This document shows, piece by piece, positions 8,163 through 16,433 of a stretch of DNA of 24,266 nucleotides. Under the pieces are notes generated by a model, which saw only the letters and a program-made list of their open reading frames with translations, was not told the origin of the DNA and did no database searches. A program made the translations under genes and the position numbers. How positions within the stretch are numbered: the stretch's first letter is position 1; the number at the start of each line of letters is the position of its first letter. The DNA is taken from contig CBDVBD010000032.1 in assembly GCA_965372135.1 (NCBI GenBank), positions 1 to 24,266 of the forward strand, given 5' to 3'. The stretch is from CBDVBD01 sp965372135. GTDB taxonomy: Bacteria; Electryoneota; RPQS01; CBDVBD01.

Positions 8163-8765
8163 TTAGATGTATCTTTGCTCACCGAGAATACGGTCCAGGG
8201 GATAATGCAATGCTTTGGCAGCCATTACACCGATAATCATCCCTCCCACTACGTCCGATGGATAATGTAATCCAAGATATATTCTGGAATAACACACCAC
8301 TATCGCCAAAGTAAAAAACACCGGAGCAAGGTTTTCGAAATACCGTGACCAAAATACCGCCTGACCCACTATGTTAGCGGCATGGATGGAAGGGAAAGAG
8401 GGAGATTTGTTGTACTCAAGTACCGGCAGTTTCGAGGTGGTAATCCAACTATTTTCATAGAAGAGGTGAATCCCCGGCAGAACATTACAGGGACGTGTAC
8501 GTTCAATAAGGGGTTTTAAGATACCATCAGACATCCGGTCGGTAATGATAAACATCACCAATGCCACCGAGGCGATAATCCTGCCGCGCTTTTTACCCCA
8601 GACCATCACCGCCAACCACAGCACTACCAACAACGGCATCCAGTTGTCCAAGTCGGACGCCACCGGCATAATATGGTCAAATATTTTATTGGCAAGGATA
8701 CTGTTAATGAGTATGAACCAGTAGTCGTCGAAACTCTGCAGATTTCCAAAGAGGCTGAAATACAT
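8163..8765 (-). CDS. PAP2-family membrane phosphatase
   Basis: A 200-residue integral membrane phosphatase of the PAP2/PgpB type, which removes phosphate from a lipid phosphate such as undecaprenyl pyrophosphate or phosphatidylglycerol phosphate, at the outer face of the inner membrane. The three signature motifs are intact: KPLIERTRP (84-92), PSIH (125-128) with catalytic His128, and SRIYLGLHYPSD (160-171) with His167 as nucleophile. About five hydrophobic segments are visible. The ATG at 8765 is chosen because GAGG lies six bases upstream; the frame is open 16 residues further. It is convergent with the small secreted protein gene and has its own promoter (8804-8832) behind the kinase cluster. 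The substrate is not determined. An envelope or lipid-recycling role is the family norm. Confidence 0.9.
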   Translation of the reverse strand: MYFSLFGNLQSFDDYWFILINSILANKIFDHIMPVASDLDNWMPLLVVLWLAVMVWGKKRGRIIASVALVMFIITDRMSDGILKPLIERTRPCNVLPGIHLFYENSWITTSKLPVLEYNKSPSFPSIHAANIVGQAVFWSRYFENLAPVFFTLAIVVCYSRIYLGLHYPSDVVGGMIIGVMAAKALHYPLDRILGEQRYI

Positions 8766-8772
8766 TTCTATC

Positions 8773-8836
8773 CTCGTTGATGTTAATTTGCAATCCCAAA
8801 AACAATATAACATTCCCGAGGGTAAAAATCAACGAG
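8773..8836. repeat. Nine-base inverted repeat flanking the PAP2 promoter
   Basis: CTCGTTGAT at 8773-8781 and its exact reverse complement ATCAACGAG at 8828-8836 bracket the PAP2 promoter. The distal arm overlaps the -35 box and the proximal arm overlaps the Shine-Dalgarno sequence; centres are 55 bases apart. It could be a paired operator, but a few perfect nine-base inverted repeats at such spacing are expected by chance in a window this size. Confidence 0.35.
8804..8832 (-). promoter_or_regulatory. Promoter of the PAP2 phosphatase gene
   Basis: On the minus strand TTGATT (8832-8827) is followed by a 17-base spacer and TATATT (8809-8804), which lies 39 bases before the ATG at 8765. It lies in the 87-base gap behind the last kinase-cluster gene. 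The boxes and spacing are the same as in the promoter at 50-78. Confidence 0.55.
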
Positions 8837-8852
8837 AAACTGTTACTTTTTT

Positions 8853-9926
8853 TCAGGACGACTTCCCGACGTCGATCATGATCTTATCATCCACATAGTT
8901 GGATTCATAGGGTCGGGTGATTTCCGCCAATTTCCTGGTGAATTCACTGATCCGCATGATTTGATCGTTGATAACTTCCAACTTCTCGCGTTGGTTTTGG
9001 TTCGATTCCGGGGTATCCGCCATCAACAGGTTCGTGTTGCCCATGATTATTCCCAGGGGATTATTGATTTCATGGTTTAGGGTGATAGCGGCTTGGGTGA
9101 TGCCTTCCAACTTTTTGCTGAGCAGGGATTCAGCTTCCATACGTTTCAACGCGGTGATGTCGGAAATTACGGTCATCACCTGGTAGTGTTGATTGCAATC
9201 TGACGGTATAGGGATTAAGCGGATTAAGACATGTCGGTCATTGGGATGATTTCCGATAATATCTTCGAATTGTAAAGATTTACCTGAAGAAATTACCCGA
9301 CGATATTCAGCTTCATGCCCCTGTTCGCAGAATCTCGGCGCTAATTTACAGAAATCCAAGCCCCCTTGCACGCTCCCTTTACATCCCAAAATTTCTCTAC
9401 CCCATTTAGTAACGACATTGTTATGATCGATCAGTTTCAGGTTGTGGTCAACCACAAAGATGGCTTCGTCGATATGGTTCAACAGGGATTGGTAAAATTG
9501 GTTGAGATACTTGATGCGCAGTTCGGCTTCCTTCACCGCTTTCAATAGTTGTTTTTTCTCGAAACAACGCTTGATAATAATTCGTAATTTGCTATCATTT
9601 ATAGGTTTCAAGAGGTAATCGTATGCTTCATTTCGCAGGGCTTCGATGGCACTTTCCAACGAGGCATATCCGGTCAGGATGATGACTTCGACGTCAGGCT
9701 GCAGTCGTTTCACCTTTTTTAACAGAGAGATGCCGTCCATACCGATCATCCTGAGGTCAGTCAGCACCACGTCGAATAGTTCCGATTTCAGGATTTTTAA
9801 GGCTTTTTCACCGGATTCGACGGTTTGTGTAGTGTATCCATCCTGGTCGAGTTTGATACTTAAAGTAGTGCGAATTAATTCCTCATCGTCCACGATCAGG
9901 ATTTTTCCGGCTGTGGGATTTGTCAT
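8853..9926 (-). CDS. Receiver-PAS-DHp protein lacking the kinase ATPase domain
   Basis: A 357-residue signalling protein. Residues 8-125 are a receiver with intact Asp57, Thr85 and Lys107. Residues about 142-260 form a PAS domain with three cysteines and a His (Cys182, Cys193, Cys200, His204). Residues 268-338 are a HisKA-type dimerisation/phosphoacceptor helix with His285 in LNHEINNPLG. The protein then stops after a short tail ending in MIDVGKSS, so the N, G1 and G2 boxes of a catalytic ATPase domain are missing. The frame is not broken; this is the normal end. It overlaps the upstream full kinase by 44 bases and AAGGAG nine bases upstream supports the ATG. It could receive phosphate at His285 from a partner kinase, act as a phosphotransfer station, or only dimerise. 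Confidence 0.9.
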   Translation of the reverse strand: MTNPTAGKILIVDDEELIRTTLSIKLDQDGYTTQTVESGEKALKILKSELFDVVLTDLRMIGMDGISLLKKVKRLQPDVEVIILTGYASLESAIEALRNEAYDYLLKPINDSKLRIIIKRCFEKKQLLKAVKEAELRIKYLNQFYQSLLNHIDEAIFVVDHNLKLIDHNNVVTKWGREILGCKGSVQGGLDFCKLAPRFCEQGHEAEYRRVISSGKSLQFEDIIGNHPNDRHVLIRLIPIPSDCNQHYQVMTVISDITALKRMEAESLLSKKLEGITQAAITLNHEINNPLGIIMGNTNLLMADTPESNQNQREKLEVINDQIMRISEFTRKLAEITRPYESNYVDDKIMIDVGKSS

Positions 9927-11994
9927 TTCCCGGGACTCCTTTGCGATAGGGCAGGCTTACGGTGAAGGTGCTGCCTTGACCGATTTGACTGTGGACCTCG
10001 ATTTTTCCCCCGTGATGTTGTACGATATAATGGCTGACGGACAAGCCTAATCCGACACCCTGACCGGTGTCTTTGGTAGTAAAAAATGCATCGAATACAT
10101 GTTCCAAAATTTCCGGGCTGATTCCGTGACCGGTGTCGGATATTTCCACCAAGATCCAGCGACCGCTTTTTCGGGTATGAATGCTAAGTTCTCCGCCTTC
10201 CGACATGGCTTGTATCGCATTGCCGATTAGGTTCATAAAGACCTGATGGATTTGATCCCGAGAACCGGACACTGTCAGCCGGCTTTTTGCGAAATCTTTT
10301 ATCAGTGATACCTGAGCTTTTTTAATCTGGGGCTGCATGAAAGTTAGCAGGCTATTCAACAGAGTATTAACGTCAATAAGTTGTTCCTTTTCCGGAACCG
10401 GTTTATAAAGGTCCAGCATTCTCCACAACAGGTTCTTAACTCGTTCGATCTCATCCAATGACAGCGATACCAGTTTTTGCGATTGGCTGTTAGTGGCAAC
10501 CTCATCGGAAATGATTTCCAGGGTGTTTTTGATGCCGTATAATGGGTTGTTGATTTCGTGAGCGATGGAGGCGGCAAGCTGTCCAGTCGCTGCCAGTTTC
10601 ACCGACCGGATTAATTCCTTTTGAATGGCTTTATGGCTGGTGATGTCCTGTCCGATACAAAGGTAGGAACGTTCGGAAGTGGAAAAACCGTTTAAAGGTC
10701 TAACAATCAACTGCGCGGGGAAGACCTGGTTATTTTTTCGACGCAGCTGCAGTTCTTTTTCGTATTTACCGGACTTGGTAACGGTACGTTTCATCTTTCG
10801 AAGCCAGGCTTGGGAAGTATTCTTTACCGGATTGAAAACCGTGATGGATTCTTTTCCCACCAATTCATCGTGTTCATAGCCTAAGATGGATCGGGCACCC
10901 TCATTCATGGACATTAGAATACCATTGTCGTCGAAGGTGATGATAAAGAAATCTCTGGCAGCTTGCAGGATAGAATTCAATTTTTGAGTTGTGTCACGCA
11001 GCTCTCGGGTTTTTTCGTTTACCGTGTTTTCCAAGTTTTCCGCGTAATCCCGCAACTGCTGCTCCATTTTTCGGCGTTCGGTAATATCACGAATGGTACC
11101 CTGCGTTCCCAATAAGACTCCTTGGTCGTCGTACAAACCTCGAGCTTTCACTTCCACGGAGCAGCATTGATTGTCATTATCATCGGCTGGTCTTTTCATT
11201 AGACGGGCTTCCACCCAATGATCGGCGCGGGTGCCGGTGCGGCGTTCGGAAAAGATGCGACCGACACGGGGAAAATCTTCAGCATGAATCAGATCACGGT
11301 AATGGGTGCCAATGATTTGATCGGGTTGATAACCCACAGCATGGGTGATTTCATGGTTGATGAAAGTAAAAAAACCGTTTTGATCGAGGGAATAAATGAT
11401 GTCGAAGCTGTTTTCGATCAGGGAACGGTATTTGGCTTCCGACCGTCTAAGGTCCTGAGTGCGCTGCTCCACCAGCGTTTCTAAGGTGTTTTGGTAAGCG
11501 AGGTTTTCCAAGTGCAACCGGCGGCGATCGAGGCATTTCTCCACTGCATGGAGGATTTCATCGGCTGGGAAGGGTTTGTCCATGTAATCTGACGCACCGA
11601 TTTTCAGCGCTTGGAGCGCCAATTCATACTCACCGTAGCCGGTCATCATAATCACTTCGATGCTGGGATCTCGGTGTTTGACTTTGCTCAACAATTCCAG
11701 TCCACTCATGTTGGGCATATTGATGTCGGTGAGCACTACATCTACATTGAGACCCTGGGAGATCATATCCCAGGCTTCCACACCGTCTTCAGCGGTATGA
11801 ACACAGTATTCCTTGGAGCGAAAGATACCGCTGATGGCACGGAGCATGGTTTTGTGATCATCGACTATCAGCACACTTTTCGGTTCGGCACCGATACCGG
11901 TGATGTCAAAACTGTCAGCATAAGTGACCGGAAGAGGTGTGCGTTTACCGTGAGTCTCCTCCGATGACGGCTGGGAATTTTGATCAGTTTGCAT
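9883..11994 (-). CDS. Hybrid histidine kinase, REC-PAS-PAS-HisKA-HATPase
   Basis: A 703-residue soluble sensor kinase with an N-terminal receiver. The receiver (40-155) has Asp90, Thr118 and Lys140. A short coiled coil leads to PAS1 (about 183-310, ending GTIRDITERRKMEQQ), a second coiled coil (311-340) and PAS2 (about 340-458). The phosphoacceptor His479 lies in ASIAHEINNPLYG. The ATPase domain has the N box QVFMNLIGNAIQAM (584-597), G1 DTGHGI (620-625), FFTTKD and G2 GVGLGLSVS (646-654). No membrane segment is present, so a cytoplasmic or redox/ligand signal is likely. It starts 43 bases after the preceding kinase gene, and its 3' end overlaps the ATPase-less partner gene, so the three form one unit. 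No Shine-Dalgarno sequence precedes the ATG. Confidence 0.95.
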   Translation of the reverse strand: MQTDQNSQPSSEETHGKRTPLPVTYADSFDITGIGAEPKSVLIVDDHKTMLRAISGIFRSKEYCVHTAEDGVEAWDMISQGLNVDVVLTDINMPNMSGLELLSKVKHRDPSIEVIMMTGYGEYELALQALKIGASDYMDKPFPADEILHAVEKCLDRRRLHLENLAYQNTLETLVEQRTQDLRRSEAKYRSLIENSFDIIYSLDQNGFFTFINHEITHAVGYQPDQIIGTHYRDLIHAEDFPRVGRIFSERRTGTRADHWVEARLMKRPADDNDNQCCSVEVKARGLYDDQGVLLGTQGTIRDITERRKMEQQLRDYAENLENTVNEKTRELRDTTQKLNSILQAARDFFIITFDDNGILMSMNEGARSILGYEHDELVGKESITVFNPVKNTSQAWLRKMKRTVTKSGKYEKELQLRRKNNQVFPAQLIVRPLNGFSTSERSYLCIGQDITSHKAIQKELIRSVKLAATGQLAASIAHEINNPLYGIKNTLEIISDEVATNSQSQKLVSLSLDEIERVKNLLWRMLDLYKPVPEKEQLIDVNTLLNSLLTFMQPQIKKAQVSLIKDFAKSRLTVSGSRDQIHQVFMNLIGNAIQAMSEGGELSIHTRKSGRWILVEISDTGHGISPEILEHVFDAFFTTKDTGQGVGLGLSVSHYIVQHHGGKIEVHSQIGQGSTFTVSLPYRKGVPGNDKSHSRKNPDRGR

Positions 11995-12037
11995 GATTAT
12001 AGCAACAATGTGTTGGTGAGTGCAACCTTAACGCGAT

Positions 12038-14140
12038 TTAAGTACAGGACACTGAATCCGGAATCGGTAGTTCGATTCGGAAGGTCGTGCCTACTCCCAG
12101 TTTACTTTCCACTGAGATGGTCCCGTGATGCTGTTCAATGATGTTTTGGCTGATGGATAAACCCAGTCCGGTACCTTCCCCTACATTTTTGGTGGTAAAG
12201 AATGGATCAAATATTTGTTCGATGACATCTGGATCGATGCCGTGACCGGTGTCCGATACTTCAATAATCAGAGCGGATTCATCGTCGTTTACCAGGACGG
12301 ATAACTTAAGGATTTTACTCCAATCCTCCAGCGAGGTTTTTTGTTGTTTAGCATCTTTTTCCCGACGGTCCATGGCGTCACGGGCGTTGGTCAGCAGGTT
12401 GACCAATACTTGCTCGATTTGATTGATGTCGCCCATGATCAAGGGCAGGTTTTCGGAGATGTCCATTTGGATATCGATGCCGTGGATTCTAATCTGTTCG
12501 CCCAGGATGGAAAATACGCCGTCAGCAGCATCCTGTAAATTGATCGGATTGAATTGATCCGACCCTTGATAGGCGAATCCCCGCAGGTGATTTATGGTGT
12601 GAGACATCCTCTCCACCATGGATTTGATCATGTCCAGGTTGTTGTTCAAGGAATCATCGGTGAGTTCTTGCTTTTGTTGTAATAGTTTCAGCAGGTCAGC
12701 GGTAATGGAGATACCGTTGAGCGGTTGTTTCATTTCGTGAGCGATGCCGGCGGCGATTTCCCCCAAGGCAGCCAGCCGGGAGGAATGTACCAACTGGGCA
12801 TCTTTGGATCGCAACTCCACCGTCCGTGTTTCCACCATTTCTTCCAGTTGAGTGTTGTACTGTTGGAGTTTATCCTCCAGTATTTTTTGGTCGGTGATGT
12901 CCACTCCGATAAACAAGGTTCCGTCGTGGTTTTTGGCATCGGGAATCGGGGTGGCGGTCCAGGAAATATGCCGCATTTCGTTTTTGGTGGTTCGGATGGA
13001 CGTTTGAAACGTGGTACTGGATTCGGTGAGTTTCAGGGATTCAGTTTCAAAGGGAAGGCGGGTGCCGGGCGGGGAATTTGGCAGCAGCCTGTAGAAGATA
13101 TCCAGTGATTCAGCTTCATCGGCGGATATTCCGGTGGTGATTTCGGCGAAACGATTCCACATGTTGATACTTCGATCCTTCGCTACGAAAAAGGCGAATA
13201 CGTGGGCTGCATCCAGCATCACCCGGGAATATTCCGTGGCTTTCTTCAGTTCGAAACCGCTTTGCTTCACCCGCTTCTCTAACCCTTGAGCGTATTTTTT
13301 TACCCGGCTTTCCAGATTTCGGCGTTCGGTGACATCGTAGAAGGTGTAGATCATTTTACCGTCTTCGTCCTTTCCCGGTTCCAATGACGTAACATTGACG
13401 GATAACCACCGGCGATTGATACAGACATCATCCGGGGGTTGACGGCTTTCCAATAGGTTACGTGATTTTATTATAGGTTGGGCGTGTTTAACGATTTTTT
13501 TCAACTTGGTGTCATCATTTATGGAGCCGCCGATGATTTCCGTGTAGGATTTTCCCACCGTTTCCAAGGCAAATTCATTGATTTCCAGCACTTTGTTATT
13601 CTTATCGGTAAAGAAAATTCCGGCGTTGATCCCATTAATCAGTGATCTAAGTGTGTGGTGTTCGGATTCCAGCTTTTGGTGACTGGCAGCTACTTCCTGG
13701 TTCTTCTCTGCCAACAATTCGGATAGGCGCTGCTGATATACCTGGTTTTCCCGGCGCAAGTGGAACCGTTCCAGAGCTTTTTCCACGGTGCGTTGGAATA
13801 CGTCCATGCGGAATGGTTTTTCCATGTAGTCATCAGCGCCTAATTTCAACGCGTTGCTCGCGATGTCGTAATCGGGGAAAGCGGTGATAATGATTACTTC
13901 GGTGTTCGGACGTAACTTCTTAATTTCACGCAGGATATCCAACCCGCTCATATCAGGCAGTTTGACGTCGGTAACTACCACGCCAAGTTTGTCATCCTGG
14001 CGAAATTGTTCGATGCCATCATTCCCGGTGCCGGCAGACACCACAGTATAACCATGGTTTTCAAGGTGCTCTACGCAAATTTTCGCCAGGGTATCCTCAT
14101 CTTCGATGATGAGAATGCGATTACCGTTCATCACAGTCAT
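12038..14140 (-). CDS. Hybrid histidine kinase, REC-PAS-PAS-HisKA-HATPase
   Basis: A 700-residue soluble kinase with the same domain order as its downstream neighbour. The receiver (8-122) has Asp58, Thr86 and Lys108. PAS1 covers about 160-275, ending YTFYDVTERRNLE; PAS2 covers about 305-420, ending IGVDITDQKILE, each followed by a coiled coil. His468 lies in AGIAHEMKQPLNG. The ATPase domain has N box QVLVNLLTNARDAM (577-590), G1 DTGHGI (630-635) and G2 GTGLGLSIS (656-664). All key residues are present. The N-terminal receiver suggests input from another kinase as well as from the PAS ligands. It is the first gene behind a good promoter; GGAAGG sits five bases before the ATG. Sequence outside the catalytic core differs enough from the neighbour that an old duplication, not a recent one, is likely. 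Confidence 0.95.
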   Translation of the reverse strand: MTVMNGNRILIIEDEDTLAKICVEHLENHGYTVVSAGTGNDGIEQFRQDDKLGVVVTDVKLPDMSGLDILREIKKLRPNTEVIIITAFPDYDIASNALKLGADDYMEKPFRMDVFQRTVEKALERFHLRRENQVYQQRLSELLAEKNQEVAASHQKLESEHHTLRSLINGINAGIFFTDKNNKVLEINEFALETVGKSYTEIIGGSINDDTKLKKIVKHAQPIIKSRNLLESRQPPDDVCINRRWLSVNVTSLEPGKDEDGKMIYTFYDVTERRNLESRVKKYAQGLEKRVKQSGFELKKATEYSRVMLDAAHVFAFFVAKDRSINMWNRFAEITTGISADEAESLDIFYRLLPNSPPGTRLPFETESLKLTESSTTFQTSIRTTKNEMRHISWTATPIPDAKNHDGTLFIGVDITDQKILEDKLQQYNTQLEEMVETRTVELRSKDAQLVHSSRLAALGEIAAGIAHEMKQPLNGISITADLLKLLQQKQELTDDSLNNNLDMIKSMVERMSHTINHLRGFAYQGSDQFNPINLQDAADGVFSILGEQIRIHGIDIQMDISENLPLIMGDINQIEQVLVNLLTNARDAMDRREKDAKQQKTSLEDWSKILKLSVLVNDDESALIIEVSDTGHGIDPDVIEQIFDPFFTTKNVGEGTGLGLSISQNIIEQHHGTISVESKLGVGTTFRIELPIPDSVSCT

Positions 14141-14207
14141 TTTCGCCTTCCTTTAGGTATGGTGGGATCATTGTAAGCGTACAATTCCACTAATATGTAA
14201 TAGCTGT

Positions 14208-14236
14208 ATTAAAAAATTGCCTAATATCTTTGTCAA
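14208..14236 (-). promoter_or_regulatory. Promoter of the two-kinase operon
   Basis: Perfect TTGACA (14236-14231), 17-base spacer, TTTAAT (14213-14208, five of six matches). It lies in the 213-base gap between the single-receiver gene and the kinase gene starting at 14140, and would give a leader of about 60 bases. It divides the island into an upstream and a downstream transcription unit. No terminator is visible in the same gap. Confidence 0.65.
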
Positions 14237-14353
14237 GAGATGGAATACGAATTCAATCTTTGGCTGGTTATATAATAATTCTTTATTGCTGTGGTTAAGG
14301 ATTTGATTACCACTTCGGTTGTCGGGTGATTAATATAGCAACAATTGCCAAAA

Positions 14354-14722
14354 TCAACCTACGAATTTCATTACTAATTTTTTCAGGGTATCCAAGTTAA
14401 ATGGTTTCTCCAGAAAACCGTCCGCCTGGGCATTTTGATCGGAAAAGAACCTTCGGAGATGAGCGTAACCAGTGATAAAAATTACTGGTAAATTAGGATT
14501 GATTTCCTTAACCTCTTTCAAAAGCTGAAACCCGTTCATCCGGGGCATATGAATGTCGGAAATTATCAGGTCGGGTGGTTGTTCCATAACCATATCCAAG
14601 CCCTCTCTGCCGTTTTTTGCACCACTGACTTCATAGCCCGAGAACGACAGGAAACTGATGATAAGATCGCGGATAACCTCATCATCGTCCACCACTAGTA
14701 CCTTTTTCTTTATGCCTTCCAT
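14354..14722 (-). CDS. Single-domain response regulator (CheY-like)
   Basis: A 122-residue protein made only of a receiver domain. Acidic pocket VVDDDE (10-15), phosphoacceptor Asp56 in LIISD, Thr84 in FITG and Lys106 in LEKPF are all present, followed directly by the end of the last helix. Such proteins shuttle phosphate between kinases and Hpt proteins or bind a target directly. The gene is 37 bases behind the REC-REC-PAS gene and 213 bases ahead of the next kinase. AAAGGA precedes the ATG. It may be the diffusible link between the two halves of the island; this is inference from position. Confidence 0.93.
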   Translation of the reverse strand: MEGIKKKVLVVDDDEVIRDLIISFLSFSGYEVSGAKNGREGLDMVMEQPPDLIISDIHMPRMNGFQLLKEVKEINPNLPVIFITGYAHLRRFFSDQNAQADGFLEKPFNLDTLKKLVMKFVG

Positions 14723-14759
14723 TAATTAACGTCCTTTATTTTCGGTAAAAACCTGTTCG

Positions 14760-16391
14760 CTAACGTTTGGAATCGTCGATTTCCATGATATCGCCTAAGG
14801 ATGTGGGTTCATCGATGTTCTGTTCTTCCTTATCGCCCTGTTGCTTTGAGCGCCCAAGATCAATCATGGTAACCCCTTTTATTGCATAATCCTTAACGAT
14901 CGGTTTGGAAATCTGACGCAATTGCTTCATAATATCTTTAATCTTACTTACTTGACTGATTATGATGTCCAGGTACTGTTCGTCTTCCGGAGGCAGGTCT
15001 TTCAACTTATGTTTCAGGAATTGAGCATAGCCGAGGATGACACCGAGGGGTGTATTGATCTGGTCGTTTGCTGTAACTGCCAACTGGGTGATCACTCGGA
15101 GTCTTTCAGTCTTAATCAGCTCCTTTTCCAACCGTTTCGTGTTTGAAACATCCTTTTCCACCACGGACATTCCGATCACTTCACCGTCGGAATTGACGAT
15201 GGAGGAATAGGTAGCGTTTACCGGGAAGACGGTTCCATCTTTTTTGCGGCGGTACACTTCCTTTTCGGTAAAGGCGCCATGCTGTTCCACAGTATGGAGT
15301 ACCTCTTGAGCAGTGCGACTATGACTGGGTGGATCCACGAATTGGTCCACCGGTTTACCGATCACTTCGGAAGCCCGCCAGCCGTAGATTTTCTCGGCAC
15401 CATTGTTCCAGACGATAATACGACTGTTTCGATCTATGGAAAAAATTGCATCCTGAGAATTATCGATCAAATTATCTAAGTAATCCTTGATTTCTCTTAT
15501 GCTGTTAATTTTCTCACGGAATTGTTCATGAATTCGGCTAAGATTATAACGCCTAAGAGCCTTTTGACATATAAATGACAGTTCATCGACCGGCAGCGGT
15601 TTCTTTACATAATCATCCGCTCCGGCACAAATCAAGTCCACCACCAATTCCTCTTTCCCATGTGCCGTCATCATAATCACCACCACACCGGGAAACTGTT
15701 TCTTCGCCCATTTAAGCATTTCCATCCCAGACAACTTAGGTATATGCACGTCAAGGAATAGCACTTGAAAGTCGAGCCGGTTCATTTCTGCCTGAGCAAA
15801 CTCCGGATCGTCGGTAACTACCACGTTATACGGTTCGTCCTCCAGGGCATCCTTGATTTGTGCTAATATCTCTTTATCATCATCCAATACCAGGACATTC
15901 CCAATGGTGCTGATTTTGTACCGGGATTTCTGGTCGCTGTCACTCGGATCAAGGAAGGCAAGTACTAATTCTATCAAACGATGTTCATCGTAAGGGGCTT
16001 GAATATAAGCATTGGCACCAACATAATTGGCTAATTGTTCGGCATCGATATCTCTATAGGTCGCGGAAATCAAGATTATCGGTACGTTTTCGTTATGGCA
16101 GAATTCACCGCTTCTTAAGATCCTGCATAGTTGGAATCCATCAATATGGGGCATGTTAATGTCAGAAATGACTAAATCAACACTGGAATCGGTCAAGATC
16201 TCCAGAGCTTTTTTCCCATCCTCGGCTTTCAACACATTTGGGAATCCGTGCCGGTTAAGCTGTGCAACCATCAAAGTCAGAATATCACGAGCATCGTTGA
16301 CCACCAGGATAGTTTTCAGCAACGGATCCTGTGATTTTCCACTTTGATCAGTGGGATTACTATTCTGTGCTTTGGGTGATAGTTCAGTCAT
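14760..16391 (-). CDS. REC-REC-PAS protein with a degenerate DHp (Asp for His) and no ATPase domain
   Basis: A 543-residue protein. REC1 (27-147) keeps Asp77 and Ser109, but its acidic pocket starts VND and the conserved Lys position is Ala (YIQAPYD, Ala132). REC2 (164-283) is intact: Asp170/Asp171, Asp214, Thr242, Lys264. A PAS domain covers about 297-420. The following helix aligns with HisKA H-boxes, but reads VTANDQINTPLG where VTxNHEINNPLG is expected: Asp443 replaces His and Gln444 replaces Glu. GAC differs from the His codon CAC by one base. No ATPase domain follows. The segment after the helix (SKPIVKDYAIKGVTMIDLGR) resembles the tail of the protein at 8853-9926, then an acidic 30-residue end. 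It cannot autophosphorylate as a classic kinase; a dimeric scaffold, phosphate sink or regulator of partner kinases is more likely. Confidence 0.88.
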   Translation of the reverse strand: MTELSPKAQNSNPTDQSGKSQDPLLKTILVVNDARDILTLMVAQLNRHGFPNVLKAEDGKKALEILTDSSVDLVISDINMPHIDGFQLCRILRSGEFCHNENVPIILISATYRDIDAEQLANYVGANAYIQAPYDEHRLIELVLAFLDPSDSDQKSRYKISTIGNVLVLDDDKEILAQIKDALEDEPYNVVVTDDPEFAQAEMNRLDFQVLFLDVHIPKLSGMEMLKWAKKQFPGVVVIMMTAHGKEELVVDLICAGADDYVKKPLPVDELSFICQKALRRYNLSRIHEQFREKINSIREIKDYLDNLIDNSQDAIFSIDRNSRIIVWNNGAEKIYGWRASEVIGKPVDQFVDPPSHSRTAQEVLHTVEQHGAFTEKEVYRRKKDGTVFPVNATYSSIVNSDGEVIGMSVVEKDVSNTKRLEKELIKTERLRVITQLAVTANDQINTPLGVILGYAQFLKHKLKDLPPEDEQYLDIIISQVSKIKDIMKQLRQISKPIVKDYAIKGVTMIDLGRSKQQGDKEEQNIDEPTSLGDIMEIDDSKR

Positions 16392-16433
16392 CTCATTTAC
16401 ACCTTCACGTGTATACTATTTATCAGATTGATA

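Noticed and set aside
8853..9926. Frameshifted kinase whose ATPase domain was lost by mutation
   Set aside because: No N, G1 or G2 box is found in any frame downstream to 8163, and a second protein in the island has the same ending, so this is a normal architecture.
11996..12001. TATAAT just before the ATG at 11994, suggesting a leaderless kinase mRNA
   Set aside because: The spacing would start transcription at or after the ATG, and the -35 match is poor; readthrough from the upstream kinase gene is simpler.
11998..14345. Twelve-base direct repeat TATAGCAACAAT at 11998-12009 and 14334-14345
   Set aside because: Matches of this length are expected by chance several times in a 24-kb window, and the contexts differ.
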